DNA of 64,000 bases from Oleiphilaceae bacterium (GTDB lineage Bacteria; Pseudomonadota; Gammaproteobacteria; Pseudomonadales; Oleiphilaceae), in NCBI GenBank assembly GCA_022447365.1, contig JAKVBL010000005.1, forward strand, positions 372,001 through 436,000, written 5' to 3'. The notes under the pieces were generated by a model. That model did no database searches and was not told where the DNA came from. It was given only the letters and a program-made list of their open reading frames with translations. This document shows positions 26,135 through 36,601 of this stretch, in pieces. The stretch's first letter is position 1. Every line of letters begins with the position of its first letter. The position numbers and the translations under genes were made by a program.

Positions 26135-26401
26135 TGCCTGAGTGATAGTGTTTATGAAGTATCGGGGCAGAGAGTAAAGTGTAGAGGGCAGAGCGTTGCT
26201 TTACTTAGAGTACGCTGGCATCGTCCTGTATCAGCTAATATTTTGCAGGAATCCGTTTGGATAGTTGGCGGGGCTCGCATAATCTTCATAGGGGATGGTG
26301 TAAAAGGTGTTAAGCGTAGGTGGCTGGAGGCACTTCGCTGTATGGGGCGCGCTAAAAGGCTTTCTTTGATTGATGCGCGTATTTAAGGGGTAGTTAGACA
26401 T
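26135..26401. other. Intergenic region between convergent PEP-CTERM genes
   Basis: Lies between two terminators. No gene, RNA or repeat is recognised; an open frame through it runs over the terminator and has no homologous look. Confidence 0.6.
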
Positions 26402-26427
26402 AAAAAAAAAGCGCCCGAAGGCGCTTT
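26402..26427 (-). terminator. Terminator of PEP-CTERM gene 2
   Basis: Read on the minus strand: AAAGCGCC, loop TTCG, GGCGC and a run of nine T. Confidence 0.85.
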
Positions 26428-26447
26428 GATAAGAAGTTAAAAACTAC

Positions 26448-27089
26448 TTATTTTTGTCTGCGTCGTGCTGCACCTAAACCTGCAAGGCCAAGGCCAAGAA
26501 GTGCTAATGTCGCTGGTTCAGAGACTGCAGTAGGAGTCACTTTCACGTCATCAAGGAAGTTACCAACTGTGCCGACTTCTGGTGTGATAGATGTGAAACG
26601 AATGTACGTTTGCTCGCTTAACGCTTCGAACGTTGCTGTGAAGTAGCTCCACGCTGAAGTAGTGTGATCTTCGATTGTTTCAGAAATAATAGTCTCTTGG
26701 AAGTCCTCATCACTTTCATCTACCGCGTAGATGTCGAATTGGAAAGTTTCGTTTTCGCTTGAACGTGCACGGTAAGCGAAAGAGACGTTGTATTCGAAGC
26801 CAGCTGTTGTGTCGAACACTTGGTAGATTGAGAATTCAGTTCCGGTGTTTGGATGTGCGTTAAGCTCACCATGCTGTGTACCTTCCGCTGAAGTCACGCC
26901 ATTAAAACCTGATTCCCAGATTTCGATGTTGCTGCCTTCCCAGCCTGGTACGTCACCTGAGGATTCGTAAATCCAGCCGCTGCCGTCATTAAGTTCAGGT
27001 GCTTCAAAGCCACCGTTAAGAATAAGATTCGCTTGAGCTGTTGCGCTAAAGCAAAGCGCTGCGCCAGCGATAATTCGTGCTAATTTCAT
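26448..27089 (-). CDS. PEP-CTERM sorting-domain protein 2 (carbohydrate-binding-like)
   Basis: A 213-residue exported protein with signal peptide 1-20 (cut after AQA) and a mature start NLILNGGFEAPEL that resembles DUF642-type or galactose-binding-like beta-sandwich domains (ILNGGFE, W-x-G-S-N-I-E-I-W, GELNAH, YNVSFAYRAR). Such domains are thought to bind sugars or cell wall polymers; this is inference. The C-terminus is a PEP-CTERM tail, SEPATLALLGLGLAGLGAAR followed by RRQK, nearly identical to that of protein 1, so both are handled by the same sorting enzyme. Convergent with protein 1. Confidence 0.85.
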   Translation of the reverse strand: MKLARIIAGAALCFSATAQANLILNGGFEAPELNDGSGWIYESSGDVPGWEGSNIEIWESGFNGVTSAEGTQHGELNAHPNTGTEFSIYQVFDTTAGFEYNVSFAYRARSSENETFQFDIYAVDESDEDFQETIISETIEDHTTSAWSYFTATFEALSEQTYIRFTSITPEVGTVGNFLDDVKVTPTAVSEPATLALLGLGLAGLGAARRRQK

Positions 27090-27376
27090 CTTTACGTCCC
27101 TTTTTATTTACTGCGATAAATTTGCTTAATTGTTAAAGCAATAAATAGTCCGGTATCTAAAAATCTATATGTATCATTGCTTTATAAGAATTTTGTCTTT
27201 CCTATATTCAATAAACTGTAAAGTTTCTCGACACGCTTAGTGGTATTTGTGATGTACTTTCAGCGAAGTAATTCATATCTGCTTCGTGGATTGCGCAAAG
27301 CTTGAAAAATGCGGGTTTAACGACTATTTAATAACATTCAAACTATTGCGTTCGCGAATCAGGGAGGACCCCTTTA

Positions 27377-27748
27377 ATGGAAAGCTTGAAATCTCTTGGT
27401 ATCAAAAATCTGAATAATATTGATTACTACACCGTTCGTAATGAAGGTGATTTTGATGTTTTGAAGGTGTATCACCATCGTGAAAAAGGCGCCATTTTTC
27501 ATAAAAGTGAGAAGTTCAAATTCCATCGCTCAAGCAAGCCCATGAAAGAATTTTCAAGCGATAGTTACACGCAGATTAGTGAGGTGTCGCCAATGCTTGT
27601 GTCGGTGATGAGTGACTTAGACGCAATCACAAAAAAGAAGTCAGTCGAAAAGAACGCAAAAGAAAAGATCTTGTCAGACCTGAGACACTTAGAGAAAGTT
27701 GTTGCGAATAAAGTTGCTGAGATTGAAGAGTTGTTGGACCGGCTCTAG
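27377..27748 (+). CDS. UPF0325/DUF3461 family protein (YaeH-like)
   Basis: A 123-residue soluble protein that follows the E. coli YaeH pattern: start SLKSLGIKNLNNIDYY, R-N-E-G-D-x-D-x-L-K-x-Y, the region KGAIFHKSEKFKF, ISEVSPML and the conserved end LSDLRHLEKVV-NKVAEIE. Members are of unknown function. A strong ribosome binding site (GGGAGG) lies before ATG 27377. It precedes dnaE by 220 bases on the same strand but a promoter for dnaE probably lies in that gap. Not membrane-bound, no catalytic motif seen. Confidence 0.85.
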   Translation: MESLKSLGIKNLNNIDYYTVRNEGDFDVLKVYHHREKGAIFHKSEKFKFHRSSKPMKEFSSDSYTQISEVSPMLVSVMSDLDAITKKKSVEKNAKEKILSDLRHLEKVVANKVAEIEELLDRL

Positions 27749-27967
27749 CACTCCATGACAAGTTAATTATTGGTTTCAGGGCGTTACCTTCATGATGTGT
27801 TGAATAGGGTAGCAGCGCTGATCGTTTTGGCTTCAACGACAGCTCTGTCTTCGCACTTATATTTAGACCTAAATTTAGCAGTAAATATTTAAGCTTAGTG
27901 CTGCGCGTGATAGCATAATATGCTCCTCGTGTAGTTACCCTTTGCTTTATTTAGGAACCCCTGTTTC

Positions 27968-30900
27968 ATGTCGTCTGGCACGCCTCCACAGTTTGTTCAT
28001 TTACGTGTCCACACCGAGTTTTCACTCGTCAACGGCATGGTTCGCATCAAGCCTCTCGCAAAATATATCGAAGAAACTGAGACTCCAGCGATCGCGATTA
28101 CGGACCAGTCGAATCTTTGTGCGTATGTGAAGTTCTACAAAGCTATTCGTGGCGTAGGGGCGAAGCCGATTCTTGGAGCAAGTATTTTCTTAGAAAATGA
28201 GGATGACGAAGACGATCCATATTTTATGACCTTATTGGCAAAGAATCAGAAGGGTTATCAAAACCTGACGGAATTGATCTCACTCGGATTTACTGAAGGT
28301 CAAAAGGGCGGTAGGGCGCTTATCAAGAAAGAGTGGTTGGAGGACGCCGCTGAAGGTTTGATCGCATTGTCTGGGGGGCGTCTAGGCGATGTTGGTAAAG
28401 CCTTGGTAAACGGCAAGCATGAGCTTGCAGCAGATCGAGCGAGACATTGGCAACAAGTCTTTCCAGATAGTTACTACCTTGAATTGCATCGAACCAAACG
28501 CGAAAACGAAGAAGATCACTTACATGCGGCGGTCGCGCTTGCCCAACGTATCGCATGTCCTGTTGTCGCCACCAACGACGTCCAGTTTATCAACCGAGAA
28601 GATTTCGAAGCCCACGAAGCGCGAGTTTGTATTGCCGATGGTGAGACCCTTGATGATCCTCGTCGCATAAAACGTTATTCCGAAGAGCAGTACTTAAAAA
28701 CCGCCGATGAAATGGCTGAGTTGTTCAGTGATATTCCTGAGGCGTTAGCAAATACGGTTGAGATTGCTAAACGTTGTAACGTTGAGTTGCGCTTAGGCGA
28801 GTACTTCTTGCCAAATTATCCTGTGCCTGACGGGATGACGATGGATGAGTTTTTCCGTCAATTATGCCGAGATGGTCTAGATGAGCGTCTAGAGGTGATT
28901 TTGGGTGGCGAAGGCAAAGATACGCCTGAAGCACGCCAAGAATATTACGATCGACTGACCTTCGAGCTAGATATTATTTTACAGATGGGGTTCCCTGGTT
29001 ACTTCCTCATCGTAATGGACTTTATTCAGTGGGCTAAGAATCACGATATTCCTGTTGGTCCAGGACGAGGCTCGGGCGCGGGATCTTTGGTCGCATATGC
29101 GCTAAAAATTACCGATTTGGACCCGCTTGAGTACGATCTTCTTTTCGAGCGTTTCTTGAACCCTGAACGTGTTTCGATGCCCGATTTCGACGTCGACTTT
29201 TGTATGGATGGCCGCGATCGCGTTATTGGTTATGTGGCAGATCACTACGGCCGTAATGCGGTGTCGCAAATTATTACCTTCGGTACGATGGCCGCAAAAG
29301 CTGTAGTTCGTGACGTAGCGCGCGTACAAGGTAAGTCTTATGGTTTGGCTGATAAATTATCGAAGCTCATTCCTTTTGAAATTGGGATGACTCTTGCTAA
29401 AGCGATTGATGCAGAACCTGCGCTCAAGGAATTCCTAGAGACTGACGAAGAAGCTCAAGAAATATGGGAAATGGCGCTGTCGTTAGAGGGCTTGACGCGT
29501 AATGTTGGTAAGCACGCGGGCGGTGTTGTTATCGCTCCGACGAAATTAACCGACTTCGCTGCTTTGTATTGCGATGAAGAAGGTGGCGGTCTTGTTACAC
29601 AGTTTGATAAAAACGACGTAGAAGATGCGGGTCTAGTAAAGTTTGACTTCCTTGGCCTGCGAACCCTAACTATCGTTGATTGGGCCTTGAAGATGATTAA
29701 TCCTCGTCTTCAAAAAGAAGGCAAAGAAACGATAAACATTGATCATATCCCGCTTGATGATCCTGCCTCGTTCACTTTATTGAAAACGGCCGAAACGACG
29801 GCTGTATTCCAGCTCGAATCACGCGGAATGAAGGAGCTGATTAAGAAGCTTCAGCCAGATAACCTTGAAGATATGATCGCACTTGTTGCTCTGTTCCGTC
29901 CGGGGCCATTGGACTCAGGGATGGTTGATGACTTTATCAACCGTAAGCATGGTCGAGCAGAAGTAGCTTATCCTCACCCAGACTTTCAGCACGAGTGTCT
30001 CGAGCCTATTCTTGAACCAACTTATGGGGTTGTTGTTTATCAGGAACAGGTAATGCAAATAGCGCAGTCGCTTGCAGGTTATACCCTTGGTGGGGCGGAC
30101 ATGCTGCGTCGTGCGATGGGTAAGAAAAAACCTGAAGAAATGGCCAAGCAGCGTGAGATTTTCCGTGAAGGTGCAGTAGGTCAGGGCGTCGACCCAGAAT
30201 TGGCGATGAAGATCTTCGACCTCGTAGAAAAATTTGCGGGATACGGTTTTAACAAATCACACTCTGCTGCTTATGCATTGGTGTCTTATCAAACGCTCTG
30301 GCTTAAAACGCATTATCCTGCGGAGTTCATGGCGGCAGTAATGACTGCTGATATGCAGAATACCGACAAGGTTGTTACCTTGATCGAAGAATGCCGCAAG
30401 ATGAAGTTGCCCATTGTACTGCCAAACGTGAATGTCAGTGACTACACCTTTACCGTGGATGAGCAAGGTCAAGTTGTATATGGGCTTGGTGCGGTTAAAG
30501 GACTAGGTGAAGGTCCTGTTGAAAGTATTCTAGAAGCCCGGAAAAAAGATGGGCCGTTTAAAAACCTGTTTGATTTCTGCGATCGCGTGGATCTCAGAAA
30601 GGTAAATAAACGTGCTCTAGAGGCTTTGATTTACGCCGGAGCGCTTGATTCTATCGGCCCGAATCGCGCACGTTTGATGGCGACGATTGAAGAGGCAGTG
30701 CAACGTGCTGATCAAAATGCGCGTAACCAAAATTCGGGTATGACGGATTTGTTCGGTGCTGTTGTGCCAGACGAAACGGTAGATGATGTATATCAGCGCT
30801 CTGAAGGATTAAAAGAATGGCCTGAAAAGCAGCGCCTTGGTTTTGAAAAAGACACTTTAGGTCTTTACCTCACGGGGCATCCTTTTGATGAGTATGAAAA

Positions 30901-31462
30901 AGAAGTGCGTCGTTTTGCGCGCAGCGCGATTGTCGATTTAAAACCAAGCAAAAACAAAATCGCTATTGCCGGTCTGGTGGTAGATCTTCGCTTGATGAAA
31001 AACAAGCGCGGCCAAACAATGTGTTTCGTAACGCTTGATGATAGAACTGCTCGTATCGAAGCGACATTATTCTCGGATGCGTTTGAGACCTTTCGTGAGC
31101 AGCTTAAGAAAGACACTGTCATCGTGATTGAAGGCAGTGTGAGCCACGATGATTATTCGGGCAATATGAAGCTAAGGGTCGATAAGGTCATGTCCTTGGT
31201 GGATGCACGTCAGCAATATGCTAAACAATTGCTTATTAATCTTGATAAGCAAAGCTTCGATGCAGGCTTCGTCGATAAGTTAAAAGCGACGCTTGCGCCT
31301 TATCAGGGCGGTGGATGTAAGATTGCCGTACGCTATTACAGAGATGACAGTGAATCGACGATTGCCTTTGGCGACAGCTGGAATATGCGCCCAGACGATG
31401 AGGCCTTATACGAACTTGGCCATCTTATCGGAAACGAAAAAGTCTCTTTAGAGTACGATTAA
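27968..31462 (+). CDS. dnaE: DNA polymerase III subunit alpha
   Basis: The replicative polymerase, 1164 residues, normal for the family (E. coli 1160). The PHP domain begins with FVHLRVHTEFSLVNG; the C-family polymerase catalytic motif PDFDVDF stands at residues 405-411 preceded by VGPGRGSGAGSLV; the helix-hairpin-helix and OB-fold parts follow in the C-terminal third. It starts at ATG 27968 soon after GGAACC. accA follows after 69 bases and tilS overlaps accA, giving the dnaE-accA-tilS order known from Pseudomonas. Confidence 0.98.
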   Translation: MSSGTPPQFVHLRVHTEFSLVNGMVRIKPLAKYIEETETPAIAITDQSNLCAYVKFYKAIRGVGAKPILGASIFLENEDDEDDPYFMTLLAKNQKGYQNLTELISLGFTEGQKGGRALIKKEWLEDAAEGLIALSGGRLGDVGKALVNGKHELAADRARHWQQVFPDSYYLELHRTKRENEEDHLHAAVALAQRIACPVVATNDVQFINREDFEAHEARVCIADGETLDDPRRIKRYSEEQYLKTADEMAELFSDIPEALANTVEIAKRCNVELRLGEYFLPNYPVPDGMTMDEFFRQLCRDGLDERLEVILGGEGKDTPEARQEYYDRLTFELDIILQMGFPGYFLIVMDFIQWAKNHDIPVGPGRGSGAGSLVAYALKITDLDPLEYDLLFERFLNPERVSMPDFDVDFCMDGRDRVIGYVADHYGRNAVSQIITFGTMAAKAVVRDVARVQGKSYGLADKLSKLIPFEIGMTLAKAIDAEPALKEFLETDEEAQEIWEMALSLEGLTRNVGKHAGGVVIAPTKLTDFAALYCDEEGGGLVTQFDKNDVEDAGLVKFDFLGLRTLTIVDWALKMINPRLQKEGKETINIDHIPLDDPASFTLLKTAETTAVFQLESRGMKELIKKLQPDNLEDMIALVALFRPGPLDSGMVDDFINRKHGRAEVAYPHPDFQHECLEPILEPTYGVVVYQEQVMQIAQSLAGYTLGGADMLRRAMGKKKPEEMAKQREIFREGAVGQGVDPELAMKIFDLVEKFAGYGFNKSHSAAYALVSYQTLWLKTHYPAEFMAAVMTADMQNTDKVVTLIEECRKMKLPIVLPNVNVSDYTFTVDEQGQVVYGLGAVKGLGEGPVESILEARKKDGPFKNLFDFCDRVDLRKVNKRALEALIYAGALDSIGPNRARLMATIEEAVQRADQNARNQNSGMTDLFGAVVPDETVDDVYQRSEGLKEWPEKQRLGFEKDTLGLYLTGHPFDEYEKEVRRFARSAIVDLKPSKNKIAIAGLVVDLRLMKNKRGQTMCFVTLDDRTARIEATLFSDAFETFREQLKKDTVIVIEGSVSHDDYSGNMKLRVDKVMSLVDARQQYAKQLLINLDKQSFDAGFVDKLKATLAPYQGGGCKIAVRYYRDDSESTIAFGDSWNMRPDDEALYELGHLIGNEKVSLEYD

Positions 31463-31531
31463 TAACGAAAAAAAACGCTATACTCTTGGCGAGCCATAAG
31501 CTCGCGCGTTTACTAATTATCTTGGACATAT

Positions 31532-32482
31532 ATGAATTTACAATATCTAGACTTTGAGCAACCGATTGTTGAGTTGGAAGAGAAAATTTCTGAATTACGA
31601 CTCGTCGGTAATAGCCAAGATGTAAATTTGAGCGAAGCTATTGAACGTTTAGAGCGTGAATGTGAAGCGCAAACTAAGGCGATTTTTTCAGACTTGTCTC
31701 CTTGGGATATTACGCGCATAGCACGTCATCCGAATCGTCCATATACGCTCGATTATATTGCAGAAGTATTTGATGACTTCCAAGAACTGCACGGTGATCG
31801 CACCTACGCAGATGACCCATCCATTGTTGGTGGATTAGCACGTATTGATGGGCTTTCCGTGATGGTGATCGGCCAACAGAAAGGCCGTGATGTTAAAGAG
31901 AAAGTGAAGCGTAATTTTGGTATGCCTTTGCCTGAAGGCTATCGTAAAGCTAAGCGATTGATGGAGATGGCCGAGCGATTTGGTTTGCCGGTCGTTACGC
32001 TTATTGATACACCCGGGGCCTTTCCCGGTATCGGCGCAGAAGAGCGCGGGCAGAGCGAAGCAATCGCACGAAATATCGCGGTAATGAGTCGATTAAAAAC
32101 ACCGATCGTGTCGACAGTGATTGGTGAAGGTGGATCAGGTGGCGCATTAGCGATTGGTGTATGTGACCGCTTGAACATGTTTGAGTACTCCACATACTCA
32201 GTTATTTCTCCTGAAGGTTGTGCATCTATTCTGTGGAAGAGTGCTGAGCACGCTGCAGAAGCGGCAACAGCGATGGGTGTTACAGCTTCGCGATTAAAAG
32301 ATTTGGGTTTGATAGACCATATTATTGATGAGCCTCTAGGCGGCGCACATCGAAGCAAAACTGAAATGGCGCTCTCTCTTAAGCAACGTATCGTCGCGGA
32401 TATTAAAGCCTTGCGAGATATTCCTGTTGATGACTTGATCGAGCAGCGATATCAGCGTTTAACAGCGTATGATCGAGGCTAA
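31532..32482 (+). CDS. accA: Acetyl-CoA carboxylase carboxyltransferase subunit alpha
   Basis: 316 residues, standard for AccA. With AccD it transfers the carboxyl group from biotin to acetyl-CoA, giving malonyl-CoA, the first committed step of fatty acid synthesis. The crotonase-like core is seen in [19 protein letters not shown], the glycine-rich [13 protein letters not shown] that helps form the oxyanion hole, and [11 protein letters not shown]. It lies 69 bases after dnaE and its end overlaps the start of tilS by 14 bases, so at least accA and tilS are translated from one message. Confidence 0.98.
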   Translation: MNLQYLDFEQPIVELEEKISELRLVGNSQDVNLSEAIERLERECEAQTKAIFSDLSPWDITRIARHPNRPYTLDYIAEVFDDFQELHGDRTYADDPSIVGGLARIDGLSVMVIGQQKGRDVKEKVKRNFGMPLPEGYRKAKRLMEMAERFGLPVVTLIDTPGAFPGIGAEERGQSEAIARNIAVMSRLKTPIVSTVIGEGGSGGALAIGVCDRLNMFEYSTYSVISPEGCASILWKSAEHAAEAATAMGVTASRLKDLGLIDHIIDEPLGGAHRSKTEMALSLKQRIVADIKALRDIPVDDLIEQRYQRLTAYDRG

Positions 32483-33692
32483 GCTTCAACAAGCTCTTGC
32501 TTCTTCTCCTGATGCCAAGACTATTTATATCGCATATAGCGGTGGGCTTGATTCCACTGCTTTGCTTCTCTCCGCGGTTCGCTCACTCCAAACACTAAAA
32601 CCAACTCAATCATTCTGCGCTATCCATGTTCATCATGGATTAAGTTCTCACGCTGATGCGTGGGCGGAGCATTGCCAAGCTGTTTGTGCCGAATATCAAA
32701 TACCATGCATTGTTGAGCGTGTTCAACTTGATCTGAAAGGTAAAAGTCTCGAGCAAGCGGCGCGTGAAGCGCGATATGCGGTGTTCAAACGACACGTCGG
32801 CACCGATGATATTTTGTTGTTGGCGCATCATCTTGATGATCAAATCGAGACGGTTCTTATGCGACTTATAAGAGAGACTGACTCGAGTTTGTTGGCTGCT
32901 ATTCCTCACAGTCGGCCTATGGGACTAGGTCATCTCGTTCGACCATTTCTAGATTTACGAAGAAAGGATCTTGAGCAATATGTCCAAGACCAAGGTGTGA
33001 GTTGGGTCGAAGATGCATCAAATCAAGACCTTTCGATCACAAGGAATCGCATTCGTCATCAAGTGTTGCCGCGATTGTTGGCTCAGTCAGATAGTTACGT
33101 TGATGATTTAGTGTTGTTAAGCAAAGGGCATACTCGAGTTAATGGTTCAGCGTTGCGTTTGGCGCAAGCAGTGTTAAAGCATATGCACATCACGAACTAC
33201 GCAAACGATCATGGAATTTCTCTTACTAACCTCAACTTACTTGCTAAGCGAGAGCAGACGTTTCTTTTGCGTTGGTGGTTTATTTCTCTAGGGTTAGCGC
33301 AACCTTCTGAACGAATTTTTTCGAGGATCTGGACAGAAGTGCTTCCTGCAAAATCAGGTTCTACACCCGAATTAATGTGGGGGAGTATAAGATTAGTTCG
33401 TTGCTTTGATGCTTTGTTTATCATGGATGAGTCTAGCCATTCGCTAAACCTACAGTGTGGTGATGATCAAAGCGAGATAGATTTTGACCTACTCAACGAT
33501 CAAACTATTGAGCTTAGATCGTGGGATGAGCAGTCGAAACGAGATCGTTTCGGTGGGCGAAGAAAATCTGAGTGGGCGAAGCGTTTATTCTTAACGCCTT
33601 GGCGCAAGGAAAGCGCTGTGTTTGTATTTAAAGAAGGGCAAGAACTTGGAATTTTTGATGTAAAACGCAAGGTTTTTATCGCTAAGTTCTAG
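32469..33692 (+). CDS. tilS: tRNA(Ile)-lysidine synthetase
   Basis: Modifies C34 of the CAU-anticodon tRNA-Ile to lysidine so that it reads AUA. PP-loop SGGLDS at residues 24-29, then HVHHGLS and the [17 protein letters not shown] segment typical of TilS. 407 residues is on the short side of the long form (N-terminal synthase domain, middle domain and small C-terminal domain, here [16 protein letters not shown]). The ATG overlaps accA by 14 bases. Essential in nearly all bacteria. Confidence 0.95.
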   Translation: MIEAKLQQALASSPDAKTIYIAYSGGLDSTALLLSAVRSLQTLKPTQSFCAIHVHHGLSSHADAWAEHCQAVCAEYQIPCIVERVQLDLKGKSLEQAAREARYAVFKRHVGTDDILLLAHHLDDQIETVLMRLIRETDSSLLAAIPHSRPMGLGHLVRPFLDLRRKDLEQYVQDQGVSWVEDASNQDLSITRNRIRHQVLPRLLAQSDSYVDDLVLLSKGHTRVNGSALRLAQAVLKHMHITNYANDHGISLTNLNLLAKREQTFLLRWWFISLGLAQPSERIFSRIWTEVLPAKSGSTPELMWGSIRLVRCFDALFIMDESSHSLNLQCGDDQSEIDFDLLNDQTIELRSWDEQSKRDRFGGRRKSEWAKRLFLTPWRKESAVFVFKEGQELGIFDVKRKVFIAKF

Positions 33693-33775
33693 TTACTCTC
33701 TCGCAATACAAAAGCTTCAAATATTTAAAATTTCGACTACTGTTACCCGACACATGTTCTCTCGGGAGATGGTTT

Positions 33776-34811
33776 ATGCATCGTACATGGATCGTGCTAT
33801 TGCTGTTCACGTCTTTCTTTGCTCATGGCTCAAGCTTTGTGCATCTCAATGGTTCTGGCGCGAGCTTTCCTGAGCCTATCTATCAAAAATGGTTTAAAGA
33901 TTTCAGTTATCGCGATAACGATGCGCGGATCAATTACGAGGCTGTCGGGTCTGGTGATGGAATATCTCAATTCATCAACGGGGATGTTGATTTCGCGGCC
34001 AGTGACTTAGCGATGAGTGACGAGCAGTTGAGTTACTTGGAGCAGGGCGCAGTGATGGTGCCTTTGATCGCTGGGCAAGTTTCTTTAATCTATAACTTGC
34101 CCTCTGTTTCAGATTTAAAACTTTCACGTGACGTGTATTCACGGATTTTTCTCGGCGAGATTCAATACTGGGATCACCCAGATATTCAGGCAAGCAATCC
34201 AGGTATTCAATTGCCAGCAAAGCCCATTACTTTAGTCGTTCGATCTGATGCATCCGGCTCTAGCTTTTTGTTTAGCAATCATCTGGCTTTAGTTAGCGAG
34301 AGTTTTCGAAATAACATAGGAGCATCAAAGTTACCAGAGTGGAGTGACCAGCCTTATTTCTTATCAGCTTTGCATAATCAGGGGGGGCATAGCTTTTGTG
34401 CGTCAGACAGAGGGTGCTATTGGTTATGTTGAGTGGGGATACGCCAAGTTAACGCGTCCGCCAACAGCCTTACTCGAAAATAGAGATGGCAAATTTGTTA
34501 GGGCGGAAGCTGAATCTGGTAAGGCTGCGTTGAGCAATGTGACGTTCCCAAGTTCAAACTTACTTCAGTCTGATGTGCCAGATCTTCGTTCGTGGGAGTT
34601 TGATCCTGTGGGGGAGGCGTCTTATCCGATCGCTTCGTTTACGTGGTTGATCTTTCCTAAGAAAATGCCTGCAGGACAGTCTGAAGTCGTTCGGCGTTTA
34701 GTTGAGTATTGTTTGACGGATGGACAGTCCTTAGCGGAGAGAATGGGGTATATTCCGCTGCCAGAGAATGTTGTGGCTTTAGTCAGACACGCAGTGCAGT
34801 TTATCGAATAA
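33776..34811 (+). pseudogene. PstS-like phosphate-binding protein, frameshifted at a 7-G run
   Basis: Two overlapping frames (33776-34432 and 34344-34811) together make one PstS-like periplasmic phosphate-binding protein. The first part has a signal peptide, then LNGSGASFPEPIYQKW, GSGDGISQF, DFAASDLAMS, RIFLGEIQYW and VRSDASGSSF; the second part continues GGIAFVRQTEGAIGYVEWGYA, YPIASFTW and LAERMGYIPLP. The switch is at the G-run 34381-34387: six G would keep the frame, seven are present. Either the gene is inactive, or it is phase-variable, or this is a homopolymer base-calling error. No pstCAB genes follow, so even an intact product would be an orphan binding protein. Confidence 0.8.
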
Positions 34812-34828
34812 ACCGCACTGCATGAGCA

Positions 34829-35824
34829 CTAGGATAGCGTCGCAACCATCACAGCTTTGATCGTGTGCATACGGTTTTCGGCTTGATCAAAGACGATGCT
34901 TGCTTCGCTCTCGAATACATCTTCAGTTACTTCGAGTCCGTTCAAACCATAAGTTTCTTCTATTTCTTTTCCAACGCGCGTTTCGTTATTGTGAAATGCC
35001 GGTAAGCAGTGCATAAATTTGCTGTTTGGGTTGTTAGTGAGCGCCATTAGCTCTTTATTTACTTGATAAGGCTTCATTAGGCTAATGCGCTGTTGCCATG
35101 CTTCTTGTGGCTCTCCCATCGATACCCATACGTCTGTATAGATAAAGTCTGCATCTTTAACACCGGCTTCAACATTGCTGGTAAGAGTGATGCCCGCTCC
35201 GCTCTCAGCGGCAATGGCTTCACAACGTTCTACGAGTGATTCTTCTGGATGATAACCCTCTGGTGCGACTAGGCTAATGTTCATACCCATCTTTGCAGCA
35301 CCGACCATCAAAGAATTTCCCATGTTATTGCGAGCGTCACCAAGGTAAGCAAATTTAATGTCTTTTAAGGCTTTGTCACTGTGTTCTTGCATGGTTAGAA
35401 AATCGGCAAGAATTTGCGTGGGATGAAATTCGTCAGTGAGGCCGTTCCAAACTGGAACGCCAGAGAATTCTGCTAGTGATTCGACGTCGTTTTGGCGAAA
35501 TCCTCTAAATTCAATGCCATCATACATGCGGCCTAAAACACGAGCAGTATCTTTAACGGTTTCTTTTTCACCCATTTGCGAGCCGCCGCCTATATATGTG
35601 ACATTCGCACCTTGATCAAAAGCAGCCACTTCAAAAGCGCATCGTGTACGTGTTGATGCTTTTTCAAATATTAGGGCGACGTTTTTATTTCGGAGAGCTT
35701 GTGTTTCTGTGCCATCTTTTTTCGCCGCTTTTAACTTAGCAGATAGCTCAAGAAGATCTGCAATCTCTGCTTGAGAAAAATCCAGTAATTTAGTGAAACT
35801 ACGTCCTTTAAGTGCGTCGCTCAT
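34829..35824 (-). CDS. argF: Ornithine carbamoyltransferase (probably anabolic)
   Basis: 331 residues; makes citrulline from ornithine and carbamoyl phosphate. STRTR (57-61) binds carbamoyl phosphate; HPTQ, WVSMGE and the [11 protein letters not shown] motif with the catalytic Cys are all present. It is a close paralogue of the OTC at 41102-42106, from which it differs throughout, so it is not a recent copy. I call it anabolic because it stands outside the arginine deiminase operon; the sequence alone does not prove this. It ends 17 bases from the convergent PstS-like gene. No terminator was found between them. Confidence 0.85.
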   Translation of the reverse strand: MSDALKGRSFTKLLDFSQAEIADLLELSAKLKAAKKDGTETQALRNKNVALIFEKASTRTRCAFEVAAFDQGANVTYIGGGSQMGEKETVKDTARVLGRMYDGIEFRGFRQNDVESLAEFSGVPVWNGLTDEFHPTQILADFLTMQEHSDKALKDIKFAYLGDARNNMGNSLMVGAAKMGMNISLVAPEGYHPEESLVERCEAIAAESGAGITLTSNVEAGVKDADFIYTDVWVSMGEPQEAWQQRISLMKPYQVNKELMALTNNPNSKFMHCLPAFHNNETRVGKEIEETYGLNGLEVTEDVFESEASIVFDQAENRMHTIKAVMVATLS

Positions 35825-36073
35825 GCATGCCTCCGCTGCGTGATTATTATTTGGTAGGCATGAGTAATATTTCGCCTACTCGCAAAGCAGGTCATCATAT
35901 CAGATATAAAAAGCATGAGAAGTATAGCTCTTGGTTATTGCATTTTAGAGCTCGAGCTAGGGCCTGGGTTATTGCGTTGAGTGAAGAGAAGACCTACATC
36001 TAATAATGCAGTTGCGTTTTGCTCTCAGGCTACTTTGTGAGATCTATGTATGTAAATGATTGAGTGTCAGAAA

Positions 36074-36105
36074 CAAAAACGCCTGCAAGGTAGCAGGCGT
36101 TTTTA
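36074..36105 (-). terminator. Terminator after pyrI
   Basis: AAAAACGCCTGC / GCAGGCGTTTTT with loop AAGGTA; it lies 12 bases after the pyrI stop on the minus strand and has T-runs both ways. Confidence 0.85.
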
Positions 36106-36117
36106 GTGGCGAATATC

Positions 36118-36594
36118 TTAATTTGCATCAGTCATGATGTGACTATCAAAAGTACGCTCACAATATTTGCACTTCATACGCACATCGTCTTGATCGACGA
36201 TCACTTTAAAGCTGCTGTTGACGGGCTCACCATGGGTGATGCAGTTACTGTTCGGGCATTTGAATACGGATTCGATTACTTCAGGTAGGGCTAGAGGAAG
36301 CTTTTTAACAACACGGTAGCCTTCAATTTGGTTAACTGTCGCATTTGGCGCATAGATAGCTAATTGGCTAGCTTGCTGTTGAGTCAAAAAGACATTCTCA
36401 ATTTTGATAATGTCCTTTGCTTTCGTAGCTGAAGATGAAGACGGTAGGTTTAAGCCGATGGTGACTTTTTCTGTACCTTGTTCGATATCGAACAAACGTA
36501 GTATTTTCAATCCAACGTTCGCTGGGATATGGTCGATGACTGTGCCATTTTTGATCGCCTCGACCTGCATTTTTGTTTGCTTGTCCATAGTCAT
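36118..36594 (-). CDS. pyrI: Aspartate carbamoyltransferase regulatory chain
   Basis: 158 residues. Binds nucleotides in the N-terminal domain (CTP and UTP inhibit, ATP activates) and links catalytic trimers through a C-terminal zinc site. The four zinc cysteines are C113, C118, C142 and C145, with exactly the spacing of E. coli PyrI. It starts 7 bases after pyrB, so the two are co-transcribed as pyrBI. The first or third codon ATG may be used. A separate regulatory chain implies the dodecameric, allosterically controlled form of ATCase, rather than the pyrB-pyrC' form of Pseudomonas. Confidence 0.96.
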   Translation of the reverse strand: MTMDKQTKMQVEAIKNGTVIDHIPANVGLKILRLFDIEQGTEKVTIGLNLPSSSSATKAKDIIKIENVFLTQQQASQLAIYAPNATVNQIEGYRVVKKLPLALPEVIESVFKCPNSNCITHGEPVNSSFKVIVDQDDVRMKCKYCERTFDSHIMTDAN

Positions 36595-36601
36595 GCCTCC
36601 C

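Noticed and set aside
26117..26386. Open frame of 89 codons after PEP-CTERM gene 1
   Set aside because: It begins inside the terminator, has no ribosome binding site and no protein-like pattern.
35812..36003. 63-codon frame upstream of the first OTC
   Set aside because: No ribosome binding site or family pattern; lies in the promoter region of the OTC gene.
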